64,000 nucleotides of DNA from Pelagomonas calceolata (taxonomy: Eukaryota; Sar; Pelagophyceae; Pelagomonadales; Pelagomonadaceae). A model generated the notes under the pieces. It saw only the letters and a list, made by a program, of their open reading frames with translations. It was not told the DNA's origin and searched no databases. The stretch lies in NCBI GenBank assembly GCA_918797485.1, contig CAKKNE010000003.1:1984001-2048000 (forward strand), read 5' to 3'. The position numbers and the translations under genes were made by a program. Position 1 is the first letter of the stretch, and every line of letters starts with the position of its first letter. Of this stretch, positions 42,218-51,697 are shown in pieces.

Positions 42218-44656
42218 TCAGCGCGGCTCGTCGTCCTGGTTCTCGGGCCGCGGCGCCGGCGAGAAGCGCGTCAATAGATCGATGCACGGGTCGTCCTCCA
42301 CCGACAAGTGGGGGAACGACCCCGCCACGAACGTCGCCCGCAAGGGGCGGCTCAGCGTCTTGATGCGGCCCATCAGCGCCTGGAAGCCCGCCTCGTCCGG
42401 CGGCGCGAGCACCAGACCGTTCAGCGCGAGGAGCTGGTCGCCCGGCTCGAGCAAACCTCTCGCTTGCGAGGAGTCGGACACGGAGGAGACCAACAAGGTC
42501 CGGGCCGGAGGTGCTCTGGGACCGCAGAAGTCGTCGGCCGCCTCGCCGTTGGACTTGCGCCGGAGCTCGGGGATGGGCGGCGGCACGGGGGCGCCGCGCT
42601 CCCGCGCCAACGAGCGGAGCCGCCGCGCGTGGCGCGCCGCTCTGCGAGAAGCGTCGTCCTGCCACGGGGCGGCGCCGTCCGACGCCGTCCGACGGTGGCG
42701 CCGCGGCGGCTTGTCCATGGCGACGAGCGGCCGCTCGCCGTCCTCCGACGACGGGCGGCGCCGCCGCGAAGAGAGGGGCGGCGGCGGCGGCGGCGGCGGC
42801 GGTCGGGTGGACGGCGGCGCCGGCGCAAATAGGCCACCAGCAGGCGCCGAGCGAGGTATCGTGTGCCTGACTAACGCCAGCTTGATGCCGAGGGGGCCAT
42901 CGGTAAAGTCGACGTCAAACGCTCTAGCGCGACACAACAGGGAAGCGAAGAGCTCGCGCGCGTCGCGGCGCCGCGTCAGCGACACCTCGAGAGGAGTGAG
43001 CCCGGCGTGGCACCGGCGCGCCGCGGCCTGCTCGGCCGCGCCGTCGCCGTCGTCATTATCACATGTCGCGGAGCGTAACAAAGCAGCCAGCGCCGAGGCG
43101 TTGCCGCAGGCCGCCGCCACATGTAAAGGTGTGGCCCCGATGGCGTCCGGCGCGCAGGCGTCGGCTCCTAGAGACACGAGCAGCTCCACCACGCCGGCGC
43201 GCGGCGCGCCGAAGGCCCCGTCCCTAGCGGCCGCGACATGCAAAGCTCGCGCCATGGTAGCAAAGGCCCCGACGGGGCCGCCTCTCGCACCTTCCACGGC
43301 CGCGGCGCGCACGGCCCGCGCGTCGCCCCGCGCGATCGCCGCGTGCAGCCTCAACACGGCCTCCGTCTCGGGCCACAATTCGACGCGCGCCTTCCTCGGC
43401 GCCTCGGCGCCTAACCTAGGCACCTCCTGCGACGGCTGCCGCCGGTGGGCGCGCTTCGGGGCCTCGTCGTCGGATAACTCGAGACCAATGCTCTGCGGCG
43501 CGAGCTCCTCCTGGAAGGGGCTCCAGGGCGGTGCCCTGGGCTCTTTCCGGCCGCCGCCTCGCGCGGCGAAGGCCGCCGCGGCTCTTTGAGCTGCACCGGA
43601 CAGTCGCGGCTGGGCTTTGCTATTCCCGAGCACCGTCTTCAGGTCCTGCTGCTCCTTGTGGCTGCCCGCGGCCGCGTCTAGTGCTCGTCGGAATTTGAAC
43701 GTCGCCAGATGCGACGCCAGGGCGCCGCCGGCCCCGTCGTCGTCGGACGAGTCCGCATCGCGCGGCGCCTTCTGGGCGCTCCGCGTGAACAGGGGGTGCG
43801 CCTGGCGATCGGAGTAGCTGTTCGACGCGAAGGACTCGCCGTAGGAGTCGGCGTCGCTGATGGTCGAACCCGCGGACGACCCTCTGCGATGATGCCGCGA
43901 CCGCCGCCGATCTTCCGACGAGATCTCGTCGGACGCGCCGATTTCCCGCAAAGCGTCTATGCTTAAGCGGGAGCCCATCTGGGCCTCGCCGCCGCCGGCC
44001 GCGAGGTAATCCAACATTCTAGTGGTAGCCTCGAGGGCCAGAGCTCTTTCTCTTTTAGCCTTCTCGCCGAGCTGCTGCTTGCGAGTAGCTTTAATGCGCA
44101 TCAGCTCCAGCGACGTCTCGGACGCCTCCTTCTCCATCTTTTTTATGGATTGCACTGGCGAGGCCGGATCGAAGCCGAGGTTGACGCCCGCGCCCCGCCC
44201 TTCGGCGCTCAATCGAGCGGCGGTGGCCCAGGCGTAGAGCTTGGCGCCTCGAGACCGCAACGAGCGCCACTTGACGGGTTTCGTGGGGTCCTCGTCTTCC
44301 ATATGTATGGAGCGCGGCGGGCCCAGATTGGAAATCATCTTGCGCATGGAGCGCTCGGCTATCGAGGGGGTGCTGACACTGACGCTGTTGACGGAGTCGC
44401 TTATGGACGACGCGGTCGTGGATCCCGTCGAACCGGGCCGCACGCGCGGCACGCGCGGCGGACTCGGCGTCGCCTCCTGGAGCGACTTGCGCACTTGCGG
44501 CGGCGTCGTCGGCGGCGACCGGCGCATCATGCTTAGCGCGGGGTGCTCTCCTCGCGCAGGAGGCGGCGGCGGGGCGTCCTCGTTGGACAGCTTGAGTAAG
44601 GCATGAAGATGGCCCTGGTCGTCGGCCGCGGCGGGCGCGCCGTACGAGGAGTCCAT
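42218..44656 (-). CDS. Ankyrin-repeat protein with C-terminal PDZ-like domain
   Basis: 812 residues. The Ser/Pro-rich N-terminal 400 residues contain a helical segment (KKMEKEASETSLELMRIKATRKQQ) and are otherwise disordered. Ankyrin repeats follow at about 440-590 (VLRLHAAIARGDARAVRAA, ALHVAAARDGAFG, ATPLHVAAACGNASALAALL, LTPLEVSLTRRRD). Then comes DGPLGIKLALVR, which starts a PDZ-like domain interrupted by a long proline/basic insertion and finished by LLVSSVSDSSQARGLLEPGD then LLALNGLVLAPPDE. It may be a scaffold protein. The split PDZ is my interpretation. Confidence 0.68.
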   Translation of the reverse strand: MDSSYGAPAAADDQGHLHALLKLSNEDAPPPPPARGEHPALSMMRRSPPTTPPQVRKSLQEATPSPPRVPRVRPGSTGSTTASSISDSVNSVSVSTPSIAERSMRKMISNLGPPRSIHMEDEDPTKPVKWRSLRSRGAKLYAWATAARLSAEGRGAGVNLGFDPASPVQSIKKMEKEASETSLELMRIKATRKQQLGEKAKRERALALEATTRMLDYLAAGGGEAQMGSRLSIDALREIGASDEISSEDRRRSRHHRRGSSAGSTISDADSYGESFASNSYSDRQAHPLFTRSAQKAPRDADSSDDDGAGGALASHLATFKFRRALDAAAGSHKEQQDLKTVLGNSKAQPRLSGAAQRAAAAFAARGGGRKEPRAPPWSPFQEELAPQSIGLELSDDEAPKRAHRRQPSQEVPRLGAEAPRKARVELWPETEAVLRLHAAIARGDARAVRAAAVEGARGGPVGAFATMARALHVAAARDGAFGAPRAGVVELLVSLGADACAPDAIGATPLHVAAACGNASALAALLRSATCDNDDGDGAAEQAAARRCHAGLTPLEVSLTRRRDARELFASLLCRARAFDVDFTDGPLGIKLALVRHTIPRSAPAGGLFAPAPPSTRPPPPPPPPPLSSRRRRPSSEDGERPLVAMDKPPRRHRRTASDGAAPWQDDASRRAARHARRLRSLARERGAPVPPPIPELRRKSNGEAADDFCGPRAPPARTLLVSSVSDSSQARGLLEPGDQLLALNGLVLAPPDEAGFQALMGRIKTLSRPLRATFVAGSFPHLSVEDDPCIDLLTRFSPAPRPENQDDEPR

Positions 44657-45815
44657 GGCGGCCCTTCAATTCGACCGCGGGCGCCCGTTTCCCTGCCAGC
44701 TGCCGGTGTTTTTCAAGGAGGGCTCTCGACGTCACAGCCGTCTAGCGAGACGCCGCGAAACTCGGCCAGTCGTGCGCCGCAGTCCTGGCGGGGCCCAGCA
44801 AAGATTCCTTGCCGCTGCGAGGCCGTAGGAACGCCACTTAGGGCCAATTCATCCGCGGAGCTAAATTTTGCAGGGCACGCGGGTTTTTTTCGCATCTTTT
44901 GGGAGCACTCCCGCCGCGCCCCGGGGAAGCGGACCTGCACGCTGGCGACAACTCCCGATTTCCGGCCGTTTTGCGCTAGAGGTTTAGGTTGGAGGTGCCG
45001 TCTTCGTCATGATGTTCCGCGGCCTCCCCCGGCGCGGAGCCCAAGAGCGACGCTGCCCTTGTTCAGGGCGCCACCGGCGGGCAGCACGGACGCTGCCGCG
45101 CCAAAGGCTGCCCCCAAATCGGCAGCCAACATATGCGAAGAGGATACACTCACCCGCTGCAGGGCCTGCTGCGCCGCCTGTGGCCAGAGCGCGCCACGCA
45201 ACACTTCGTTAGCGCGCGCGCGTACTCCGCCGCGTCCGGCGCCGATACATCAGATAGCCTCCGCTGCGATGCTCGTTCGACGCGGCGCGCGGCCGGGACG
45301 CGAGCACAACCACAGAACACACGACGTGCGCACCGCATGCGCATTTTGGATGCGCGGCGGCGACGCCTCGTGTCGCGGAACGGCGCCGGCGTTGTGGGTG
45401 TTGCAAGCAGCCACTCGGAGTCGTGGCGTCCGCGTCAGCGTCCGGACTCGGAGCCAGGGACCATCCCTCCCGTACGCGTTCGGTGTAGTATGGCGGGGGA
45501 GACCGGGGCGCCTCGAGGGCGCGCGTCCCACGGATTGACTGGGGGTCGCCGGTCCTTGCGGCCGCGAGTCCGCCGGTCGTGCGGAGGCGCACCAGTTGCG
45601 CCTTGGAACCGCAGAGAGGCGTCTTTCTGGGACCCTCTAGCGGAAGAGAAGTCAAATTGGCGCGTCAAAAATGTGGGCTAGCGGCGCAAGACACTAGCAA
45701 AACTTGCTGAGCTGGGTGGGATGACAGCGAGTTACACGTGCCTCCTACTGCACCGTCGACGCTCGTCTCACTGTAAAAATACAAGCCTCCTCAACTGAAC
45801 GCAACCCTCTAAACA
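44657..45815. other. 1.16-kb spacer without a supported gene
   Basis: Divergent spacer between genes starting at 44656 (minus) and 45816 (plus). Several long frames exist on both strands, as expected at this GC content, but none has a recognisable domain, a convincing ATG context or a targeting signal. It contains palindrome copy 11. It could host a non-coding transcript. Confidence 0.5.
45677..45698 (+). promoter_or_regulatory. Hyphenated palindrome copy 11
   Basis: Arms GCTAGCGGC and GACACTAGC around GCAA (spacer one base short), followed by AAA. It is 118 bases upstream of the ATG at 45816. Confidence 0.8.
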
Positions 45816-47619
45816 ATGAGCCGCAGCGTTGTCCTCGTGGCAACCTGTGCCAGCTTGGCGCATGCTCTCCTCCACGCGGCGCCGCGGCGCGCACCGAAAC
45901 TCCAAGCGACGGCCACGAAGGAGCTCGACCTCAAGGAGCGCAAGGCCCAGAGCCCCGTCGAGGAGCTGGGCGAGGACATGTGTTTGATTCCGGGCGAGGT
46001 CGTCGTGAGGGTGGACGCGGCGCCGGGCAACGCTCGCAGAATCTATACGGGCGTCGACATCAATGCGGACGTCGACACGGTTTGGGGGTTGCTGACGGAC
46101 TATGAAGGGTTAGCTGAAGTGGTACCTAACTTAGTGAGCAACGAAGTCGTGCAGCTCACCGCGAACGGGGCCAAGATCAAGCAGATTGGGGCAGCGCAAG
46201 TCTTGCCGGGCTTGACCTTTAAGGCCTCCATGGTCGTGGACGTGACGGAGGTCATAGGCGGTTTAGATCCATCCAAAATTAGAAGAGGAGAATTACTAGA
46301 TGAGCCCCACGACGAGGACGCCCTGCGGCAGGCGGAACGGCGCGAACGACTGGAACGAGGCGTCTTCCCGCGACCCTGGGCCACGGCGACGTCGGACCCC
46401 GCGCTCACGCGGGACATCACGATGGTCTCGGCGGTTGGAGAGGCCGGGGATTTCACTTTGTATCAGGGCCTCTGGCGGGCCCAGCCGTTGCCGAACTGCG
46501 GCATTGATGGAGGGGATGCCACTCGCTTGACTTATGCGGTCGAGATCCAGCCGCGGCCGTGGCTGCCGGTCGCGCTTGTGGAAAATAGGATCGCGCGCGA
46601 CCTCGTGACGAATCTCGAGGCTGTGGCGGTGGAGGCGGCCGTGCGCTACCGGGATCAATCAAGGCGGAACGCCACGTCCATCGAAGTCGCGGTCGACTCC
46701 ATGGCGGCGAGCGGTGCGTGAATCAAATCGTCGCGCGTCTCACGCCATCGTCGCGACGTCAGCACGATGGCGTGGCTGCGAGCACCTGACTCACTGGTTG
46801 ATTTGCGCACAGGCGGCGATCCAGAAGCGCCCCGAGGACGCCGTAAAAAGAGCAAGGGACCGCCTCATGCAGACGGTGCGGCGGTGCTCGGACGCGGGTC
46901 TCGGTGCGGCTTCGGTGGATGTCCGGGCCATCCGCGAGGAGGCCGAGGCGCTGTCGGCGCGAGCTCGGGAGGCCGACCGCGCGGACCGGCCGCGGCCGGG
47001 GCGAGGATATGCCCCCTCAATCTTCGACGCGCGGCGCTTCGCCGGCGCCTGGGACGTCCTCTACTCGTCGGCCGTCGCCGGCGCGACGGCCTCGACCAAA
47101 AACGAGCGCGCCCCCAGCTCCGTGGTGAAGTACACGCGCGCCGGCGCCGTGCCGCGGCGGCGCGACCGGCTGAGAAGGTCGCTGCCGGGGCCCGGCGCCG
47201 TCGTCGGCCTCTTCCCGCGGACGACGGAGGCCCTCGGGAAGTTCGCTCTGAAATCGTTAGAGTATAGAGTGAAGCCGAGCGCGGCCGGCGACGGCGTCGA
47301 CACGGTCGTCGCCTTCCGCGCGCGGGCCACGCCGCTCCTGCCGCCGCCGGCCATACGGGTCGAGCACGCGCTCGCGGCGCCCAAGGCGCCCTACGCCGCG
47401 ACGCTTCTGACCAAAAGCGTCTCCGTCGAGCCCGCCGACGGCACGGGCCGCGTCGCGCGGGCCCTGCCCCGGCCCGCCGTCCCAGCCGGCTGGCTGCCGG
47501 CCTGGCTGCCGGGCGTGAACCGGCGGACGAGCTTCTCCGTGCTCTACGCCGACGACGACCTCCTCGTGACGCTGTCCGACGACGACGACCTCCGCGTCGC
47601 GCGGCGGAAGGCGCTCTAA
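45816..47619 (+). CDS. SRPBCC (START-like) - fibrillin fusion, plastid-type
   Basis: Exons 45816-46715 and 46813-47619 give 568 residues. An N-terminal signal peptide plus Arg/Ala-rich stretch suggests bipartite plastid targeting. Residues about 65-300 form a polyketide-cyclase/COQ10-like SRPBCC domain (YTGVDINADVDTVWGLLTDYEGLAEVVPNL, VENRIARDLVTNLEAVAVEA). Exon 2 encodes a PAP/fibrillin-like barrel (DARRFAGAWDVLYSS, KFALKSLEYRVK, RTSFSVLYADDDLLVTLSDD). Both modules bind hydrophobic ligands, so a lipid, quinone or pigment handling protein is likely. Frame demands a GC donor at 46716 with acceptor at 46812; no GT nearby keeps frame. Confidence 0.78.
46712..46812 (+). mobile_element. Introner element spliced as a GC-AG intron (46716-46812)
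   Basis: Ends CGGTGCGTGAATCAA and TTGATTTGCGCACAG (12 of 15 complementary). Flanks GCGGCGAG (46704-46711) and GCGGCGAT (46813-46820) match at 7 of 8, a target duplication. The core occurs twice in opposite orientation (CACGCCATCGTCGCGAC at 46741, GATGGCGTGG at 46766), forming a hairpin. The join CGGT^GCGTGA is the only in-frame one. Confidence 0.88.
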
Positions 47620-47652
47620 GAAGTGTTCATTCGTCAAGGGCCTATTTACACG

Positions 47653-47745
47653 GGGTGGGGCCGAACGGGGTAGGGAGGGAGGTCGGGTGAGGGTTGGGCG
47701 GGTAAGGGAGGGAGAGAGGGAGGGGTAGGGAGGGGATCTCAGGTA
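47653..47745 (+). repeat. G-rich polypurine tract
   Basis: About 90 bases composed mainly of GGG(A/T) runs with almost no C, lying just 3' of the SRPBCC-fibrillin stop. Many closely spaced G-runs could fold into G-quadruplexes. Confidence 0.85.
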
Positions 47746-47795
47746 AGTTGTGTGCAAGGCGCTCACGGGCAGCCACCCCGCGTGTCATGCGTCTA

Positions 47796-47796
<1 letters not shown>

Positions 47797-47826
<30 letters not shown>

Positions 47827-47844
47827 TCGAAGTCGTCGTCGTAG
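47797..47844. repeat. GTC trinucleotide microsatellite
   Basis: At least nine consecutive GTC units, then a slightly interrupted continuation. It adjoins palindrome copy 12. Confidence 0.9.
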
Positions 47845-47859
47845 CGTAACGACACTAGC
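47841..47859 (+). promoter_or_regulatory. Hyphenated palindrome copy 12 (degenerate)
   Basis: GTAGCG, then GTAAC, then GACACTAGC followed by AAA. The right arm is intact and the left arm decayed. The only copy not clearly upstream of an annotated gene. Confidence 0.5.
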
Positions 47860-47879
47860 AAATTCAGAGATACGCGTCG

Positions 47880-49320
47880 ATAGCGTCAAAAGAATGACCA
47901 AAATTCAGAATACACCCTGGTCGTTCGCCGCGACCAATTATTTCAGAGTAGCGGCCCGGGAACATACCCTCGCGCCTCCCGGAAGGCACCGCCCGCGACA
48001 TTCACGGATGAGCCTTACGGCTCGCCAAATTACACCAGCGATTAACACCGCCATCTACCGTCCAAATAGTACATTATATCAACTCCAGCCCAGTTTTCAT
48101 CCACAATCGACGGAACCGGAGCCGACGGCCCGCGCCCGGAGGGCGGGAAAAGAATTCTACTAGACAACTCTCGCGTTTATGTTCGTTTTTATTTGTTTGT
48201 TAGTGGTAGAGGCCATCTAACCCGCATCAGCGCCCACTGAGCTATTTTAGATATTCCGTTAGAGCCTCGCGATTCGTCATCTTCGCGACACCACCTTTTA
48301 TGTTAAACGGGTAAATAAGTAAGACCTGCGAGTATCAGCGACGCCACCATCCAGATGGACCATAACGCCGTTGTTCTATTCACGATCGACCGACTTGCCC
48401 GTTCTCCGCGGACGACGGTGCGTAGACGGAGCACCGGAAAGGCCCCAGACCCGTGAGTTGTGAAATAAATTTGCGTTTCAGGCGATTCGGGTGTGGGACG
48501 GGCCAGATAATTGGCCTGGGCGCTTACTACATAGGATTTATTGACCGTAATCTCCACGGCGGCTCGGCCACCCCGAGAGAGTATAATCTGGCCATTTCGG
48601 GCTCGAGGCCTAGACCTGCGACCATCAGCCCGTGTACCATCACCATGGACCATAATGCGATCATTTGTTTCATGACCGACCAACTTGTGCGAGGTCCAGA
48701 TCAAGATGTTCACGTCCCGAGCGTGGGCGGCCCAAAGTACCCTTCTCGGCGTGTAGATGTCATATACTCGTAGTTGACTATCGGTGGGGTAGTATATGGT
48801 CCAAAGAGGCCGCTAAGGCGATTCCTGGGGGCCCTCAGGTAATTGACGTTTTTTACGAGAACGGGGTGCCATCGGGTCCAAATTGTACACTTTTTTCGTA
48901 TGCAGATCGGCTCCAGAACTCCCTCTGAGGTAGGTCTGATAGTGGGTAATCGCCTGTCCCGCATACGCCGCCGACGCGGCAGTCTAGTGCTCCCCGAGAG
49001 CCCTGGAAGCAAACAATGGCCAAAAGCTGCTATTCCTCTGCGGGCTGCTGAGAGAAATCGACCAAAAATGATTGAAGCGGCGGCGTATGCGGTGTAGGCG
49101 CGTGCACGTGTCTAGTACCGACCCTAGGCGACCCCAGGGAGACCTCTTTGGCAGGGATTGACAGGATTCCACCGGCGCGGCTGGCCTGTGGCCTCGTCCG
49201 CCTCCGCTCCGCGCATTAAAAAATTTATTTTTTCGGCCCCCAGGAAGTGTCCCATTGATCTCTTTGGACCATTAGAGAACTGAAGGATACTCAAACAGCT
49301 GCATGCGCGTTCGATTTTTG
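47880..49320. other. AT-richer, gene-poor stretch with a diverged direct duplication
   Basis: Base composition is visibly less GC-rich than elsewhere. On the minus strand 48303-48713 stays open and ends in a hydrophobic helix (ALWSIWMVASLILAGLTYLPV). A second, diverged copy of the last about 90 bases (48612-48702 versus 48322-48414) encodes a similar helix (ALWSMVMVHGLMVAGL) in another frame. 48710-49012 (minus) is also open. This may be a decayed tandem gene encoding C-terminally anchored proteins, possibly with introns; no start or family recognised. Confidence 0.45.
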
Positions 49321-49323
49321 CTG

Positions 49324-49347
49324 GCTAGTGTCTTACAGGCCGCTAGC
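49324..49347 (-). promoter_or_regulatory. Hyphenated palindrome copy 13
   Basis: Reverse orientation, arms GCTAGTGTC and GCCGCTAGC around TTACAG. It is 306 bases upstream of the ATG at 49653. Confidence 0.83.
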
Positions 49348-49652
49348 TAGCCAGAGAGGCAAAGCGCAACGCTGCGCAGTGCTGAGCCTCTCGCGAGCTA
49401 GCATAGCATCGTAGCGATACGGCAAGACCTGCTATCCGCACGCCTGGCAACCGTCCGCACCAATCAGCCCCGCTCAAAAGAGCAGCACCTCGTCGCCGCC
49501 CGCGTCCAACAACAAAAGCTGACGAAGGTCGATGACGAGCGGACGCAACACCAATCACGACGGTCTCCTGAGCGCGCCCGTGATCTTTCATACCACGTCC
49601 CCGCCGCGCTGCAAAACGCGCGCGGCCCGAGGCCTCTCGACGGAGCCCACGA

Positions 49653-50132
49653 ATGAAGTTTGGGATGAAACAGTCCATCACAATCGCACACACAGGCAAG
49701 CAAATGCTGCGCACGGTAACACGACAGGCGCGACGGCGGTTCGCGGCCCCGGCCACGAAAAAGAAGAAGAAAAAGGGTAAAAATGATGATGACAACCCGC
49801 AGGACGGCGCGACGGCCTTCTACCGGGCTATCTTGGATGCGCCGCGCAAGACGCGGCCGAAGTTCTCGGAAGAGGAAGCAAAACGGAATTTTGAAATCGG
49901 CGCGCGATACAACAAACTGTCGCGGATCAAGCACTGCGAGTTCGAGGCCGGGCTCCAGCTGAAGCTCGATCTGCAGCAGTACGCCCTCGCGAGCCTGCCT
50001 CCCGACTTACGGAAGCAGGCGATGAGCTTAGATGATGTGCCCCTCCCACCTTTAGATAGGCGCTTCTGGGCGCTGACGCCGCCGATCCCGGGCTTCAAGC
50101 CCGAGGCGTACCCGGATGACGACGAGGACTGA
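49653..50132 (+). CDS. Small basic protein, possibly mitochondrial-ribosome associated
   Basis: 159 residues. The N-terminal 50 residues are basic, hydroxylated and free of acid until a poly-Lys run, fitting a mitochondrial presequence. The mature part has FSEEEAKRNFEIGARYNKLSR, then a helix (LQLKLDLQQYALASLPPDLRK) and a C-terminal WALTPPIPGFKP. Small mitoribosomal large-subunit proteins of fungi and plants share this helix-then-P-rich layout, but I cannot name one with confidence. An upstream palindrome and a downstream introner core flank the gene. Confidence 0.55.
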   Translation: MKFGMKQSITIAHTGKQMLRTVTRQARRRFAAPATKKKKKKGKNDDDNPQDGATAFYRAILDAPRKTRPKFSEEEAKRNFEIGARYNKLSRIKHCEFEAGLQLKLDLQQYALASLPPDLRKQAMSLDDVPLPPLDRRFWALTPPIPGFKPEAYPDDDED

Positions 50133-50237
50133 CCACGACGCCGTCGCCGCGATGCGCGCCGATATTGACTTAACCTTGTGTGAACATTACTAAAACTTAA
50201 AAACTAGGCGACAGTCATCGCGTCGATGGCGTGCAGG
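50133..50237. mobile_element. Introner core relics in convergent spacer
   Basis: CACGACGCCGTCGCCGCGATG at about 50134 and CGCGTCGATGGCGTGCAGG at about 50218, in opposite orientations, lie between convergent stops. Confidence 0.55.
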
Positions 50238-51356
50238 TCACTGGTAGACGCCCCGCGCCGACCCCCAGTCCAGCATGGGGTGGCCCTTCATCGCCTCGCA
50301 GGGCGTGAAGTCCTGGCGCGGGCATTTTGTTTTCAGGAACGCCTCGACCGGAAAAACGACTGGTGTTGTCAACATCTCAAAGCACCCGGGCATGCGCTTC
50401 GTCCGCGACCCTAACGTCGACTTCGTCCCCAGATGCGAAAAGATGTTCCAGCGGAAGCCCAGGTGCGGTCGGTTATTTTTGTAGGTTTTTGACTGGTCGC
50501 GCTCCCCGGCGAACCACTCCACGACCAAATGGTCCGGCGGCCGCCGGGCCTGATGCTCTTCCAGGTAATCCGCAAACGGCAACAAGTCCGCATCTTTGAG
50601 AAAAATGCCGTTCATCCCAAACGAGGCCCGGATGGCGAGCCAGTCGGGATAGAAGCGCGAGGCCCTTTCAATAATGTACGCCATGGCCCGGAACCCATGG
50701 TCGCAGAGCGCCATGTCGTCCTCCCCGAACACAAAGTACCTCGCTTGATCATGCACTATCCTCAACACCGACGCCACGTCGCGCGTCTGCTTCCGCACGC
50801 GCCAGCCCGGTCTATTTGCATTTCCCGCGACGTGGGGCGGGTCGACGCGGTTCGCCGTGAGGGCCGGGTCCTCGGCTTTTTCTGAGAAGCGGAAAGCTGG
50901 ATTCGTGGAGAAGCGCTCCTTGGCCTCGTCGAAGCGCTTGTGCCCGGCGCCGTGCACGTTCACGACAAAGACGCCGACGGCGCCCGCTAACATACTTTCG
51001 GCCGGAAACAATTCGCGCGCGAAGGCGTTGAGCGTGGTCCCGAGGTAGTCCTCGTCATTCAAGCGCGGGACCGTGGGCAGTCCTACTGCCAGCCAGAGTT
51101 TTTTTGTTGTCGTCGCCGGCGGAGTTGTCGCGCGGTTGACAAAGGCCGCCGCCGCGGCGGGCGCCGGGGGCCGCGTCGTCGCGTGCGTCGTGACCTGCGT
51201 TCCTGCGAGCGCCCGCAGCCTCTGCAATTCCTCTTTGTAGTGCGCGTCGCGGTCGGTCAGCTGTGATGTTGATTGATGCAGCACAATTAACGCAATGCAA
51301 CTCAGGCCGACGAAGAGCCAGGGCAGCGTGGCTTTGCGCACTTTGAGCTTGGCCAT
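50238..51356 (-). CDS. GT54/MGAT4-like type II membrane glycosyltransferase
   Basis: 372 residues. A short cytosolic head (MAKLKVRKA) and one signal-anchor helix (about 9-30; LPWLFVGLSCIALIVLH) give type II Golgi topology. A stem of Thr/Pro/Ala leads to LWLAVGLPTVPRLNDEDYLGTTLNAF, the opening strand of GT54-like domains. YFVFGEDDMALCDHGFRAMAYII carries an EDD metal-binding triad. AIRASFGMNGIFLKDADLLPF and FRWNIFSHLGTKSTLGSR follow. MGAT4 adds beta-1,4-GlcNAc branches to N-glycans; the substrate here is unproven. Palindrome copy 14 lies 221 bases upstream. Confidence 0.75.
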   Translation of the reverse strand: MAKLKVRKATLPWLFVGLSCIALIVLHQSTSQLTDRDAHYKEELQRLRALAGTQVTTHATTRPPAPAAAAAFVNRATTPPATTTKKLWLAVGLPTVPRLNDEDYLGTTLNAFARELFPAESMLAGAVGVFVVNVHGAGHKRFDEAKERFSTNPAFRFSEKAEDPALTANRVDPPHVAGNANRPGWRVRKQTRDVASVLRIVHDQARYFVFGEDDMALCDHGFRAMAYIIERASRFYPDWLAIRASFGMNGIFLKDADLLPFADYLEEHQARRPPDHLVVEWFAGERDQSKTYKNNRPHLGFRWNIFSHLGTKSTLGSRTKRMPGCFEMLTTPVVFPVEAFLKTKCPRQDFTPCEAMKGHPMLDWGSARGVYQ

Positions 51357-51576
51357 CGACCGCTGCGGCGTCGGCGCTTGACCTCGACGCCGCTTGACCG
51401 CTGCGGCGTCGGCGCTTGCCAAAGCAGTTTTGGCAGCTAGCTGTGAGCGCCGATACGGCTGCCAACGTATGCAGCAGAAGTGACCAAGCGATACGTGTGC
51501 TACAGTCTGGTCAACTGGAGTGCGCCAAGGCAGCCGGACGGCCGGACGCCGCCGCTTTTGCCTTGCGCAAAATAGT

Positions 51577-51600
51577 GCTAGCGGTATGTAAGACACTAGC
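51577..51600 (+). promoter_or_regulatory. Hyphenated palindrome copy 14
   Basis: Arms GCTAGCGGT and GACACTAGC around ATGTAA, followed by AAG. It is 221 bases upstream of the minus-strand ATG at 51356. Confidence 0.84.
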
Positions 51601-51697
51601 AAGCTGTTTTCAGGGGTACGGGGGCCCCGCGACGTAATTAAGCTGAGCCTGAGCCTAGTGAACTTTTCTCTCTACGCGATCCGGCAAATAAACCTAC

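Noticed and set aside
44603-45538. Long plus-strand frame of about 310 codons overlapping the start of the ankyrin-PDZ gene
   Set aside because: No ATG in good context, no domain, Arg/Ala/Pro composition typical of GC-rich shadow frames, and it overlaps a better-supported gene.
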